From NCBI RefSeq assembly GCF_022846655.1, contig NZ_AP025667.1, forward strand, positions 3,943,001 to 4,007,000: 64,000 nucleotides of DNA, read 5' to 3'. The position numbers were made by a program, and so were the translations under genes. The DNA comes from Streptomyces seoulensis. Its GTDB lineage: Bacteria > Actinomycetota > Actinomycetes > Streptomycetales > Streptomycetaceae. The notes under the pieces were generated by a model that was given only the letters and a program-made list of their open reading frames with translations, had not been told where the DNA came from and made no database searches. Positions 1-6,909 of the stretch are shown here, one piece after another (within the stretch, counting starts at the first letter, position 1; each line of letters starts with the position of its first letter).

Positions 1-309
1 GCCGCGATCTGGCGCGGGGGCTGCATCATCCGCGCGGCCTTCCTCGACCGCATCCGCACCGCCTACGACGCCCGCCCCGACCTCCCGAGCCTGCTCTCCG
101 ACGAGTGGCTCGAGCCTTGGCCGGTGAAGCTTCCGTGCCGTGGGAGCTCGGGTTTTCGTCGGCGGGGGCTGTCGGGCACGGTCCGGTGCCCGGAGTTTGC
201 ACGGGTCTCGTCTCACTCGGCGGGCGCACTCGCCGCAGGGAGCATTGGTCCGTCAGCGACCGGCTGCGGCGCGACTCCGGACTCGGAGCCGCGCCGCACG
301 CGTTCATAA
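1..309 (+). pseudogene. gnd: 6-phosphogluconate dehydrogenase (decarboxylating), 3' end, apparently frameshifted
   Basis: The gene enters from the left edge and is open in frame 1 to a TAA at 307-309. The first ~35 codons contain the IWRGGCIIRAAFLDRI motif typical of the 6PGDH C-terminal domain (pentose phosphate pathway; 6-phosphogluconate to ribulose 5-phosphate). After about base 112 the frame-1 protein becomes Arg/Ser/Gly-rich and loses the expected family ending. Pieces resembling that ending appear in other frames: a GHGxPVPG-like stretch near 174-200 and an RxHTYRRxxKG-like stretch near 285-315. This pattern fits several small indels and therefore decay of the 3' end. A sequencing error or a genuinely novel tail cannot be excluded, and the 5' part lies outside the window. 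Confidence 0.55.
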
Positions 310-349
310 GGGCACCGCGGTGGGGCCGGTTCGGTGCTCGCCGTCACCT

Positions 350-622
350 TCAGCGGGTGAGCGGGGGACCCGGCTCCGGGCTGGGCGCGGGTTCGGGGCC
401 CGGCGGGATGGGCGACGGGGCGGGGCCGGGAGGTACCGGGCCCGGCTGCGGCGGAGGCGGACCGGGGGCCGGGGGCGTCGGCTCCGGGCCGGGGTCGGGC
501 AGCGGCACCGGGGTCGGGTACGGGTCCGGCGGAGTCGGGCCGGGACCAGGGCCGGGCGCCGGGGGGACTGGGTCGGGGTTCGGCTGGGTCATGACTGCCT
601 CCGTGCGGTCGCCGGACTTCAT
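350..622 (-). CDS. Small proline/glycine-rich protein of unknown function
   Basis: A 90-residue protein starting MKSGDRTEAV, then almost entirely Pro-Gly-Pro, Pro-Asp-Pro and Pro-Glu-Pro units. There is no signal peptide, no cysteine and no recognisable domain. The ATG at 622 has a good GGGAGG site 8 nt upstream, which favours it over the in-frame GTG at 631. Such low-complexity frames can arise by chance in GC-rich DNA, so the ribosome site is the main support. It lies upstream of and parallel to nothing obvious. The role is unknown; a surface or spacer polypeptide is possible but not shown. Confidence 0.45.
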   Translation of the reverse strand: MKSGDRTEAVMTQPNPDPVPPAPGPGPGPTPPDPYPTPVPLPDPGPEPTPPAPGPPPPQPGPVPPGPAPSPIPPGPEPAPSPEPGPPLTR

Positions 623-671
623 GGTGACCACCTCCCGACTACCCTCCGCTCACCGCCCCACTCCCCCGCGA

Positions 672-1007
672 TCAGCGCCCGGCCCGCAGGCTCTCCTTGG
701 CGGCGGCGACCAGCGCGGGGTCGGCGGCGGGCGCCTCGTCAGGATGCCGCTCGGCCCAGGCGACGACGTACGGGCACAGCGGAGCGACGGGCACGCCTTC
801 CCGTCCGGCGAGCGCGTACAGCTCGCGGGCGAGTGCACCCGCGATGCCCTTGCCCTCGTGGGCGGGCTCCACGATGGTGTGGACGGGGACCAGGGCGCGC
901 GCGGGCGCTTCCAGCACGAAGTACTCGATGTGCCCGGCGACTTCACCGTCGACGACGGCCTCCAGGCGACCCGCCGCCCGGTCGTCACGGATCTCGACAC
1001 CACTCAT
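672..1007 (-). CDS. GNAT-family N-acetyltransferase (YjdJ-type, small)
   Basis: A 111-residue protein starting at the ATG at 1007 (MSGVEIRDD). The region VHTIVEPAHEGKGIAGALA matches the acetyl-CoA pyrophosphate-binding loop (motif A, Q/E-x-x-G-x-G/A) of GCN5-related acetyltransferases. LCPYVVAWAERHPD is the conserved C-terminal segment of the short YjdJ/Gtt1-like subfamily. These are single-domain cytoplasmic enzymes whose substrate is usually unknown. It follows panD on the same strand with a 31-nt gap, so co-transcription with panD is likely. Confidence 0.8.
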   Translation of the reverse strand: MSGVEIRDDRAAGRLEAVVDGEVAGHIEYFVLEAPARALVPVHTIVEPAHEGKGIAGALARELYALAGREGVPVAPLCPYVVAWAERHPDEAPAADPALVAAAKESLRAGR

Positions 1008-1038
1008 GGGCACGCACGCTCCTGGTCGTCGTCCAAGG

Positions 1039-1458
1039 TCAGGCCGACACGGCCTGCGGACTGCGCTGCTGGTCGGAGCCGGGTACGGGCTCGGACGGGT
1101 CGGCGCCGAGGGACACGATCCGGTTGTCCCCGTCGACATGCACGACCCGGGGCTTCAGCGCCCGCGCCTCGGCGTCGGAGACCTGAGCGTAGCTGATGAT
1201 GATCACCAGGTCACCGGGCTGCACGAGGTGCGCGGCGGCCCCGTTGATCCCGATCACCCCGGACCCGCGCTCCCCCTCGATGACGTACGTCTCCAGGCGG
1301 GCGCCGTTGGTGATGTCCACGATGTGCACGAGCTCGCCGGGCAGCAGATCAGCGCCGTCGAGCAGGTCGGCGTCGATGGTCACCGATCCCACGTAGTGCA
1401 GGTCGGCCTGGGTGACGGTGGCACGGTGGATCTTGGATTTGAACATGGTGCGCAGCAT
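1039..1458 (-). CDS. panD: Aspartate 1-decarboxylase (pyruvoyl-dependent), pantothenate biosynthesis
   Basis: A 139-residue protein starting [18 protein letters not shown] and containing YVGSVTID. Family knowledge places autocatalytic cleavage at the Gly-Ser bond, giving the beta chain and a pyruvoyl-capped alpha chain. The enzyme makes beta-alanine from L-aspartate for pantothenate and CoA. The ATG at 1458 has GGAG 7 nt upstream. The NGA motif ([14 protein letters not shown]) and the Tyr in IIISYAQV, both expected for PanD, are present, and the length is normal. It is not next to panB/panC here but with an acetyltransferase gene downstream. Confidence 0.95.
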   Translation of the reverse strand: MLRTMFKSKIHRATVTQADLHYVGSVTIDADLLDGADLLPGELVHIVDITNGARLETYVIEGERGSGVIGINGAAAHLVQPGDLVIIISYAQVSDAEARALKPRVVHVDGDNRIVSLGADPSEPVPGSDQQRSPQAVSA

Positions 1459-1803
1459 CGAAACACTCCGAAATGTAGGCTCCCTGCCTGCGTTATTGCA
1501 GGTCAAGTGCTATTTCCACACTTTACAACGAGTCGCATTCAAGGGCGGCAGCCGTCCCCAGATTTCCCGGACTGATTCTGCCCATTTGCAGGCTCCGAGG
1601 GCGACCCGTCCCAGACGGCCGCGAACGAGCACCAGCGTGCCCGCTGCCCACTTGCCTCGTTACCGAATGCGGACATACCCCAGTGAACGATGCCCGCCCC
1701 GGCCTCATCTCACGGGGTGCAGCGAAACAGCCGATGCGGTCGGTCGGCCTGCGGGAGCAGGAAGACGTGCCGCGTCCTGACAGACCCTGGGGGAGTTTTC
1801 ATC
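1459..1803. other. Divergent intergenic region between panD and the DUF4232 lipoprotein gene
   Basis: This 345-base stretch contains no convincing gene. Its first ~90 bases are noticeably AT-richer than the flanks (around TTATTGCAGG and TATTTCCACACTTTACAACG), as expected for the panD promoter side. I could not assign -35/-10 boxes with confidence. The right half ends with a purine-rich GGGGGAG site for the lipoprotein gene. Confidence 0.5.
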
Positions 1804-2466
1804 ATGACCACGCGAAATGCCCGGCGTACCACCCGTATCTCCGTCCTGGCCGCCGCCACCGCCGCACTGGCGCTGGGCCTGACCGCCTGCGGTGGCGCCG
1901 ACGACGGCTCGAAGGCGGCAGGCGACGACCACGCGGCCAGCACCTCGGCGAGCCGGTCCGCGTCTGGTGCCGACAGCACTGGCGGCCTCAAGGACGGGGC
2001 GCGCACGACGACCGTCTCGAACAAGGGCGCAACGGCCGCCGCTCGGCAGTGCCGCGGAGACGAGATGCTGGTCACCGCGGTGCACCGGTTCGCCGGCCAG
2101 CAGGGCGACCACCTACTGGTCACCGCCTCGAACGAGGGCAGCACGCCCTGCTGGGTCACCTCGTACCCGGCCGTCAAGCTCGGCGGGGACGTCGACGCGG
2201 CCGCGCTGCCGCACTCGAAGAAGGACAACCCGGGCGGCGACAAGCACATCACGCTCGCGCCCGGGGGCAAGGCGTACAGCGCGGTGAACCTCTTCGACTA
2301 CGGCTCGAAGCACCACACGGCGCGGTCGTTCGCCATCGCGCTGCGCGGCACGGACGGCCGCACCGGTCCGTTCTACTCCGTCGACACCAAGGGTACGAAG
2401 CCGCAGTTCACCTGGAACGAGGCCGACGTCCTGAACTGGAACACCAACAAGCCGTACGACTTCTGA
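1804..2466 (+). CDS. DUF4232-type secreted lipoprotein
   Basis: A 220-residue protein with an Arg-containing N-terminus (MTTRNARRTTR), a hydrophobic segment (~12-28) and a lipobox LTAC, so it should be lipidated at Cys ~29 and anchored outside the membrane. A Ser/Ala/Asp-rich linker follows, then a beta-rich domain starting with RQCRGDEMLV. It contains the paired cysteines and the NEGSTPCWVTSYPAVKL pattern characteristic of DUF4232. The function of the family is unknown; it is common in streptomycetes. The ATG at 1804 follows GGGGGAG closely. A small hairpin follows the stop codon. Confidence 0.85.
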   Translation: MTTRNARRTTRISVLAAATAALALGLTACGGADDGSKAAGDDHAASTSASRSASGADSTGGLKDGARTTTVSNKGATAAARQCRGDEMLVTAVHRFAGQQGDHLLVTASNEGSTPCWVTSYPAVKLGGDVDAAALPHSKKDNPGGDKHITLAPGGKAYSAVNLFDYGSKHHTARSFAIALRGTDGRTGPFYSVDTKGTKPQFTWNEADVLNWNTNKPYDF

Positions 2467-2486
2467 CGCCTCATCAGTCAGAGGCG
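2467..2486. terminator. Weak hairpin after the DUF4232 gene
   Basis: CGCCTC and GAGGCG form a 6-bp stem around an 8-nt loop immediately after the stop codon, between two convergent genes. There is no U-tract, as is usual in this group. It is a short stem, so the call is tentative. Confidence 0.4.
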
Positions 2487-2497
2487 CCGCGCCGGGC

Positions 2498-2920
2498 TCA
2501 ATGCCAGGCGCCGCAGACGCGGCCGTCGTCGGTGATGTTCTTCTTGCATGCCCGGTACGCGTGGCTGGTACCGACCATCAGGGAGTACGCAGGCCGAGAG
2601 GGCGACGCGTGGACGGGGTACGAACCCCCCTTGCGGATCTGGATCCATCCCTCCCACGCGTCGTCCCCCTTGTCGAAGAGCACCCAGGCGGCACTGCACC
2701 GGGAGGACACCCGCAGGTGCAGCCCGGGTCCCCCCTCTCCACGGATCGCGGGGCGGAGCTCGGTGGCGCCCTTGTCGCACCCGGTCGTGTGGGGGTTCTT
2801 GCCGTCGCAGGCGGAGCCACGGCAGCCGGCGGCGGTGACGGCTTCCGACGAAACCGTCCCGCTGCCGAAGAGGCTCAGCACAGCTACGGCGGCCACGGTC
2901 CAGGTTCGGATGGACTTCAT
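2498..2920 (-). CDS. Secreted DUF2690 protein
   Basis: A 140-residue protein with a Sec signal peptide (MKSIRTWTVAAVAVLSLFG, cleavage probably near the Ala-Ala around residue 31). The mature part begins GCRGSACDGKNPHTTGC and carries evenly spaced Cys residues (CRGSAC, TTGCDKGA, RCSAAW, ACKK, RVCGAWH). This C-x4-C-x-GKxP pattern is the DUF2690 signature; the family is extracellular and of unknown role. The ribosome site is weak (GAGG about 6 nt upstream of the ATG). It converges with the DUF4232 lipoprotein gene. Confidence 0.85.
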   Translation of the reverse strand: MKSIRTWTVAAVAVLSLFGSGTVSSEAVTAAGCRGSACDGKNPHTTGCDKGATELRPAIRGEGGPGLHLRVSSRCSAAWVLFDKGDDAWEGWIQIRKGGSYPVHASPSRPAYSLMVGTSHAYRACKKNITDDGRVCGAWH

Positions 2921-3068
2921 GGAGACCTCGTTTCACATGGATGGTCTGCGAGATTCCTCAGGTGGCGATCGATGGACGGATCGCCACAAAAGGTCGAGTT
3001 GAGAGAGTGAGGGTGGTGCCCTCACGGGTTGCTCGGGAGCAGAGAGCGGGGCAGGGATGACCGCCGGC

Positions 3069-3797
3069 TCAGCCGCGCGCAGGTGCCTCGTACTGCTCCG
3101 CCAGGCCGAGGCCGCTCACGATGTCCCGCATGAGCATCTCGAACATGGGCTCTTGGTCGCCGAGAAGCGGCGAGAAGTGCCCGAAGGCTTCGAGGGTGAC
3201 CTGGCCGTACAGGGCGCGCCAGCAGTTGAGCATCACGAGCACGGCTTCCGGGGGGAGGGCGAGACCCGATGCCGTCGCGTACTCGTGCATCTGCCGCAGC
3301 AGGCGCGGATCCAGCTCGTGTGAGGACGTGACCGGATAGCCGCGGGCCGCCCAGAGTTCCACGAAGACGGGACCCCACACGCCGGCCAGCCGCAGGACCC
3401 ACCGGGTGGCCACGGCCGCGTACTCGTCACCGGCGGCTGCGGCGGGCGTACCGAAGAGGAAGCAGAACTCGCGCCGTCGGCCGATGGCCCACGACCGCAG
3501 GACCCGGCTGGGCGCGATCATGCGCATCGCGAAGTTGTCCGCGGCGAAACGACCGGCAGCGTCCGTCAGTTCGCCCACCAGATCGTCGACGATGTCATCG
3601 GCGGCCTGGGACACGATGTCCGGCAGCCCACGATCGAAGTGGTGGTACAGCGCGGCCGGGGTGACACCGACCTTCCGCGCGACCTCTGTGAGCGTCAGGG
3701 TCTCCACTCCGTGGTCCACGACGATGAGGCGAGTTGCCGCGAGCACCTCAGCGCGCAGTTCGGCCCGCAGACGGGCGCGTCGCCCTCCTGCTGCCAC
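3069..3797 (-). CDS. TetR/AcrR-family transcriptional regulator with WHG-type C-terminal domain
   Basis: A 242-residue protein. Residues ~10-55 form the TetR helix-turn-helix (LTEVARKVGVTPAALYHHF). The remainder is a helical ligand-binding/dimerisation domain with the SWAIGRRREFCFLFGTP segment seen in TetR proteins of the WHG (TetR_C_33) class. The GTG at 3797 has GGGAG 7 nt upstream. No obvious regulated neighbour is adjacent. A perfect 12-bp palindrome about 80 bases upstream is a candidate autoregulatory operator. The ligand is unknown. Confidence 0.88.
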   Translation of the reverse strand: MAAGGRRARLRAELRAEVLAATRLIVVDHGVETLTLTEVARKVGVTPAALYHHFDRGLPDIVSQAADDIVDDLVGELTDAAGRFAADNFAMRMIAPSRVLRSWAIGRRREFCFLFGTPAAAAGDEYAAVATRWVLRLAGVWGPVFVELWAARGYPVTSSHELDPRLLRQMHEYATASGLALPPEAVLVMLNCWRALYGQVTLEAFGHFSPLLGDQEPMFEMLMRDIVSGLGLAEQYEAPARG

Positions 3798-3875
3798 CGG
3801 TGGTCTCCCTTGTTCCTGGGACGGGGTTCCTGGGACGGGTTGCTCCGGGACCCGATGCCTTCGCCGCGTCCTGGA

Positions 3876-3887
3876 TCGACCGGTCGA
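3876..3887. promoter_or_regulatory. Perfect 12-bp palindrome, candidate TetR operator
   Basis: TCGACCGGTCGA is self-complementary and lies 79-90 bases upstream of the TetR-family start codon, in the gap before the L,D-transpeptidase gene. TetR proteins commonly bind such palindromes in their own promoters. Binding is inferred, not shown. Confidence 0.35.
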
Positions 3888-3965
3888 CCCTACCGGCTGC
3901 GCGCTGTCGGTCGACGTACTCCGCCCTGTCGCACATAGGTCCGCCCTCGGTACGTCGGACGAAGG

Positions 3966-4556
3966 TCAGGAGACCACGCGCAGGTGGGTGGGCCACCCGA
4001 GGCGGTCGAGTTGCCTGAACAGGTTCCTGATCGCGGGAGGGCTCAGCTTCACGCACCCGTTGGAGGCGTAGTCGCGGTCTCCGTCCCACCGCTGTGACTC
4101 CAGGCCACGCCGGCCGGCCTGGTTGCCGTCGCGCTTCATCTCGGAGTGGATGAACATCTCCTTGCGCTTCGTCGTCCCCTTGGAACAGGGCATGTCCTGC
4201 AACCAGACCGCGTAGCCCTTGATCTTCTTGCCGTTGTACTTCCTGGACTTGAGCTGGATACGCCAGGTGCCGTTCGGCATCCAGCCCCTGCCGCTCGCGC
4301 AGTCGTCGGTGCTGCCGACGCCGGACCCCGCCCGGTAGGTGTACAGCAGCTTGCCGCCCTTGTAGACGGACAGCTTCGACTTCAGCGGGGCGCTCCGGTT
4401 CTTGTCGAACACGAGCGTCGTGGCGGCTGCGGAGACCGCCGGACGCGCTCCGGGCTTCTCCGGCGCCGCACCGGCGGACGCCGGCGACGACGTCAGTGCT
4501 CCTGTCACGACAACGGCTGCCGCCGCCAGTGCTGCCGCATTACGAAGTCCACGCAT
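3966..4556 (-). CDS. Secreted L,D-transpeptidase (YkuD fold)
   Basis: A 196-residue protein with a Sec signal peptide (MRGLRNAAALAAAAVVVTGA, cleavage after ASA near residue 28). It is followed by a single YkuD-type catalytic domain. The diagnostic active-site elements are present: FIHSEM (His) and SNGCVKLS (S-x-GC-V/R, catalytic Cys). Such enzymes make 3-3 peptidoglycan cross-links or attach proteins outside the membrane. There is no separate LysM or Ig domain, so it is a minimal form. The ATG at 4556 begins a clean signal peptide; upstream in-frame codons are unlikely to be used. An inverted repeat lies ~57 nt upstream. Confidence 0.88.
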   Translation of the reverse strand: MRGLRNAAALAAAAVVVTGALTSSPASAGAAPEKPGARPAVSAAATTLVFDKNRSAPLKSKLSVYKGGKLLYTYRAGSGVGSTDDCASGRGWMPNGTWRIQLKSRKYNGKKIKGYAVWLQDMPCSKGTTKRKEMFIHSEMKRDGNQAGRRGLESQRWDGDRDYASNGCVKLSPPAIRNLFRQLDRLGWPTHLRVVS

Positions 4557-4612
4557 GGTTTCCGCCTCCAGGGTTCGCCGGGCGCCTCGCGTCTCCGGGC
4601 ACCCGCATCTGA

Positions 4613-4627
4613 CTAAAGGGTCTTTAG
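4613..4627. promoter_or_regulatory. Inverted repeat CTAAAG-GGT-CTTTAG upstream of the L,D-transpeptidase gene
   Basis: A perfect 6-bp inverted repeat with a 3-nt spacer in the divergent region between the L,D-transpeptidase and FKBP genes. It is AT-rich relative to its surroundings, so it stands out. A regulator-binding site or promoter element is plausible. Confidence 0.35.
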
Positions 4628-4840
4628 AAACCGACGCCGATTCAAAGAGTTGTGAGGCTTTGTCACTCGAACGGCGGGCGCTCATATCGCGAAGCGCCCC
4701 TGGAGACTCGCGCACGCCCCCGTTCCCCCAGGTCGAGCAGCGTGCGCTCTCCCTCGGTAGCGTGATCGTCTGCTGCATGGAGTGTCCATGCGTCCGGCCG
4801 GCCCGTGCGACGGCTTCCGGCGAAGAGTGATGAGGCTGCG

Positions 4841-5245
4841 ATGAGTGAACCTGTGAAGCCCGAGGTCGACGTTCCGGAGGGCGACGCTCCTACCGAGCTG
4901 ACCATCCGGGACCTGGTGGTCGGGGACGGGCTCGAGGTGAAGCCGGGCATGGTGGTCCGGGTCCACTACGTCGGGGTGACCTTCGAGTCCGGGAGGGAGT
5001 TCGACGCCTCCTGGGACCGGGGCGAGCCGTACAAGTTCGCCCTGGGCAGCGGCAAGGTCATCAAGGGCTGGGACCGAGGAGTGAGGGGGATGAAGGTCGG
5101 CGGCCGGCGCGAGATCGTCGTTCCCCCGCGCCTCGGCTACGGCAAGCAGTCGCCCTCACCGCTGATCCCGCCTGGCTCGACCCTGGTCTTCGTGGTGGAT
5201 CTGCTGGACGTGTATTCCGGCCCGAGCGGGTGGAGCAACTCCTAG
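4841..5245 (+). CDS. FKBP-type peptidyl-prolyl cis-trans isomerase
   Basis: A 134-residue cytoplasmic protein. The segment VRVHYVGVTFESGREFDASWDRG and the active-site residues in FALGSGKVIKGWDRGVRGM, LGYGKQ and PPGSTLVFVVDLL cover the complete single FKBP domain (PPIase, Pfam FKBP_C). Streptomyces FKBPs of this size assist protein folding and bind FK506-like ligands. The start at the ATG at 4841 (MSEPVKPEVD) gives the usual N-terminus; a GAGG site lies ~6 nt upstream. It is monocistronic in appearance. Confidence 0.93.
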   Translation: MSEPVKPEVDVPEGDAPTELTIRDLVVGDGLEVKPGMVVRVHYVGVTFESGREFDASWDRGEPYKFALGSGKVIKGWDRGVRGMKVGGRREIVVPPRLGYGKQSPSPLIPPGSTLVFVVDLLDVYSGPSGWSNS

Positions 5246-5375
5246 CCTCGGGCTTTCACGAGCGGCGCCGTGTCGGACGGGTGGGGTGCTGCTGGTCGAG
5301 ACAGTCCGCAGTATGGGCCCGCATCAGGCGATAATGACCGTTGGCTGCCTGTGCCTATTACTTGGGGGGGGTCTT

Positions 5376-5819
5376 GTGAGTCCAAGTCCGCGCGAGGTGT
5401 TTCTCCGGCTCGTTCATGGCGTCGCTGACGGGAACTCGAGCGAGTTGCCTGACCTGTACGGCGAGGTCACCGATGTCCGGCATCCGATGGCGACGCCGGA
5501 ATCCGAGCCATTGACGAGTCGGCGTGCGCTCCGGGAGCACTTCACGGTGCCGCCGGAAGCTCGGGAGTCCTTGCCGAAGAGGAGTGTCGTCGATGTCGTC
5601 GTTCACGAGACGGCCGATCCTGAAGTGATCGTCGCCGAGTTCGCCTACGAGTTCACGTTGCCGGACGACTCTGTGGCCAAGGTGCCCTGCGTCTTCGTCA
5701 TGCGTGTGCGGGACGGTCAGATCATCGAGTCACGCGACTACATCGACCCGATCCGTACCTACACGGCACGCGGGGACCTTGACCGCCTCATCGCGTCGTT
5801 GCGCAAGGGAGTTTCCTGA
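5376..5819 (+). CDS. SnoaL-like / NTF2-fold protein
   Basis: A 147-residue protein (GTG start, SPSPREVFLRLVHGVADG). It shows the helix-then-beta-sheet layout of the NTF2-like fold, with the conserved ending VFVMRVRDGQIIESRDYIDP. SnoaL-like proteins act as small-molecule cyclases, isomerases or ligand-binding proteins; the substrate here is unknown. A poly-G run (CTTGGGGGGGG) just upstream of the GTG at 5376 serves as ribosome site, so I prefer it to the upstream GTG/ATG at 5286. Codon use is slightly less biased than that of its neighbours. Confidence 0.78.
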   Translation: MSPSPREVFLRLVHGVADGNSSELPDLYGEVTDVRHPMATPESEPLTSRRALREHFTVPPEARESLPKRSVVDVVVHETADPEVIVAEFAYEFTLPDDSVAKVPCVFVMRVRDGQIIESRDYIDPIRTYTARGDLDRLIASLRKGVS

Positions 5820-6165
5820 CCCCGCGCTTTCCGAGGTGGGCTGCCCAGGAGTCGGCATGGTGGTCACCGACGCGATCCATCAGTAAAACCCAGCGCACGC
5901 CCAACACATCAGCCGGGCCACCGGCCTGCCCCTCACCTGAACGGGCGTCGCAGTCCGGTAGCGGAGAACGGATTCGCCCCTCGGATCACCCGGCCTCACA
6001 CGCTTCCGGTGTTCCTATCGGGCTTATCCACCCAGGCGAGCGAAACAACCTGAGATCCATTTCGCCGACAAGACCCCATGGGCACTCTTTTCGCGGGCAC
6101 CCTCTCACGGTGTCCGCTGCTCCCGGAACGTTCCGGTGGACGCAGCCTGCCAGCAGGGAGAGTTC
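5820..6165. other. Intergenic region before the beta-trefoil protein gene
   Basis: This 346-base region holds no supported gene. It is somewhat AT-richer around 5880-6080 and contains one perfect 14-bp palindrome (6123-6136) close to the downstream start codon. I saw no clear promoter boxes. Confidence 0.4.
6123..6136. promoter_or_regulatory. Perfect 14-bp palindrome CCGGAACGTTCCGG
   Basis: It is self-complementary and ends 29 nt upstream of the ATG of the secreted trefoil protein, so it would sit in the 5' leader or core promoter. It is a candidate operator. No regulator is encoded next to it. Confidence 0.35.
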
Positions 6166-6693
6166 ATGTCGGCTCGATCGGCGATCCGCCGCACGGCGCG
6201 TTGCCTGTACGCGGTCACATTGGGAGCCGCGGCGACGCTGGCCGCGGCCCCACAGGCGTCGGCGGCATCGGATGCGATGCCTCCGGGCCGGTACCGCATC
6301 GTCACGTACTCGGACCTGTGCTGGGACAGCGGCGGCGCGCAACTCACGCACGAGACCTGCGAGGAGGAGAACGCGGACCAGGTCTTCGAGCTCATGCCGT
6401 CCTACAACCGCGTCGACCAGAGGGTCCGGACCGCCGAGGGCGAGTGCCTGGAAGCGGACGGGTTCTACGTGCACGACGCCATCCGCGGGCAGAGGTGCGA
6501 CTGGGACTCCTACGACCAGTTGTTCAGGTTCGTGTCGCTGGGCAACGGCAAGTACCAGATCAAGCCCGATGCGCGCGCGGGCAAGTGCGCGGACGTGGAG
6601 TACCCCACCACGCACATTCTCATCACGTCCTCACCCTGCCGGAACTCCGATGACGCGGAGAACCAGCAGTTCATGGTCGTGCGGGTGAACTGA
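6166..6693 (+). CDS. Secreted ricin-type beta-trefoil (RICIN-like) protein
   Basis: A 175-residue protein. Residues 1-36 are a Sec signal peptide ending in PQASA, with an Arg-rich n-region and an alanine-rich core. The mature ~139 residues hold repeated trefoil-like units (YRIVTYSDLCWD, ADQVFELMP, GECLEADGFYVHDA, DQLFRFVSLGNGKYQIKPDA, GKCADV, NQQFMVV). The paired Cys and Q-x-F/W positions fit beta-trefoil lectin folds. It is probably an extracellular carbohydrate- or ligand-binding protein; no catalytic domain is attached. GGGAG precedes the ATG by ~6 nt. A strong hairpin follows. Confidence 0.75.
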   Translation: MSARSAIRRTARCLYAVTLGAAATLAAAPQASAASDAMPPGRYRIVTYSDLCWDSGGAQLTHETCEEENADQVFELMPSYNRVDQRVRTAEGECLEADGFYVHDAIRGQRCDWDSYDQLFRFVSLGNGKYQIKPDARAGKCADVEYPTTHILITSSPCRNSDDAENQQFMVVRVN

Positions 6694-6729
6694 GGTCGCC
6701 GATACGTCCCGGCTGCCGAACACCGCGGG

Positions 6730-6757
6730 TCCGGGCCGCGTGATCCCGCGGCCCGGA
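6730..6757. terminator. Strong GC hairpin terminator
   Basis: TCCGGGCCGCG and CGCGGCCCGGA form a perfect 11-bp stem with a 6-nt loop, 37 nt after the trefoil protein stop codon. It lacks a U-tract, as is common for actinobacterial terminators. Confidence 0.65.
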
Positions 6758-6909
6758 GGCCGGGACTCATGGCGAACCCTCGGTTCCGCCCGCGTGGCGG
6801 TCCACACCTGAAAGCTTTCTGCAATCGAGCAGCCACCTAGGGTGACGGTGGTTGGTGTCTGCCAGCCGTGACGCAGCATGCCCCGGTGTGCTCGATGAGA
6901 GGGATACGG

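Noticed and set aside
105..1196. Long + strand open frame running from the gnd remnant across the Pro-rich and acetyltransferase genes
   Set aside because: Gly/Arg-rich filler with no domain; only its first part resembles shifted gnd sequence.
5286..5375. Upstream start for the SnoaL-like gene giving a hydrophobic N-terminus (signal-peptide-like)
   Set aside because: No ribosome site at 5286, while the GTG at 5376 has a poly-G site and begins the conserved domain; kept as a possibility only.
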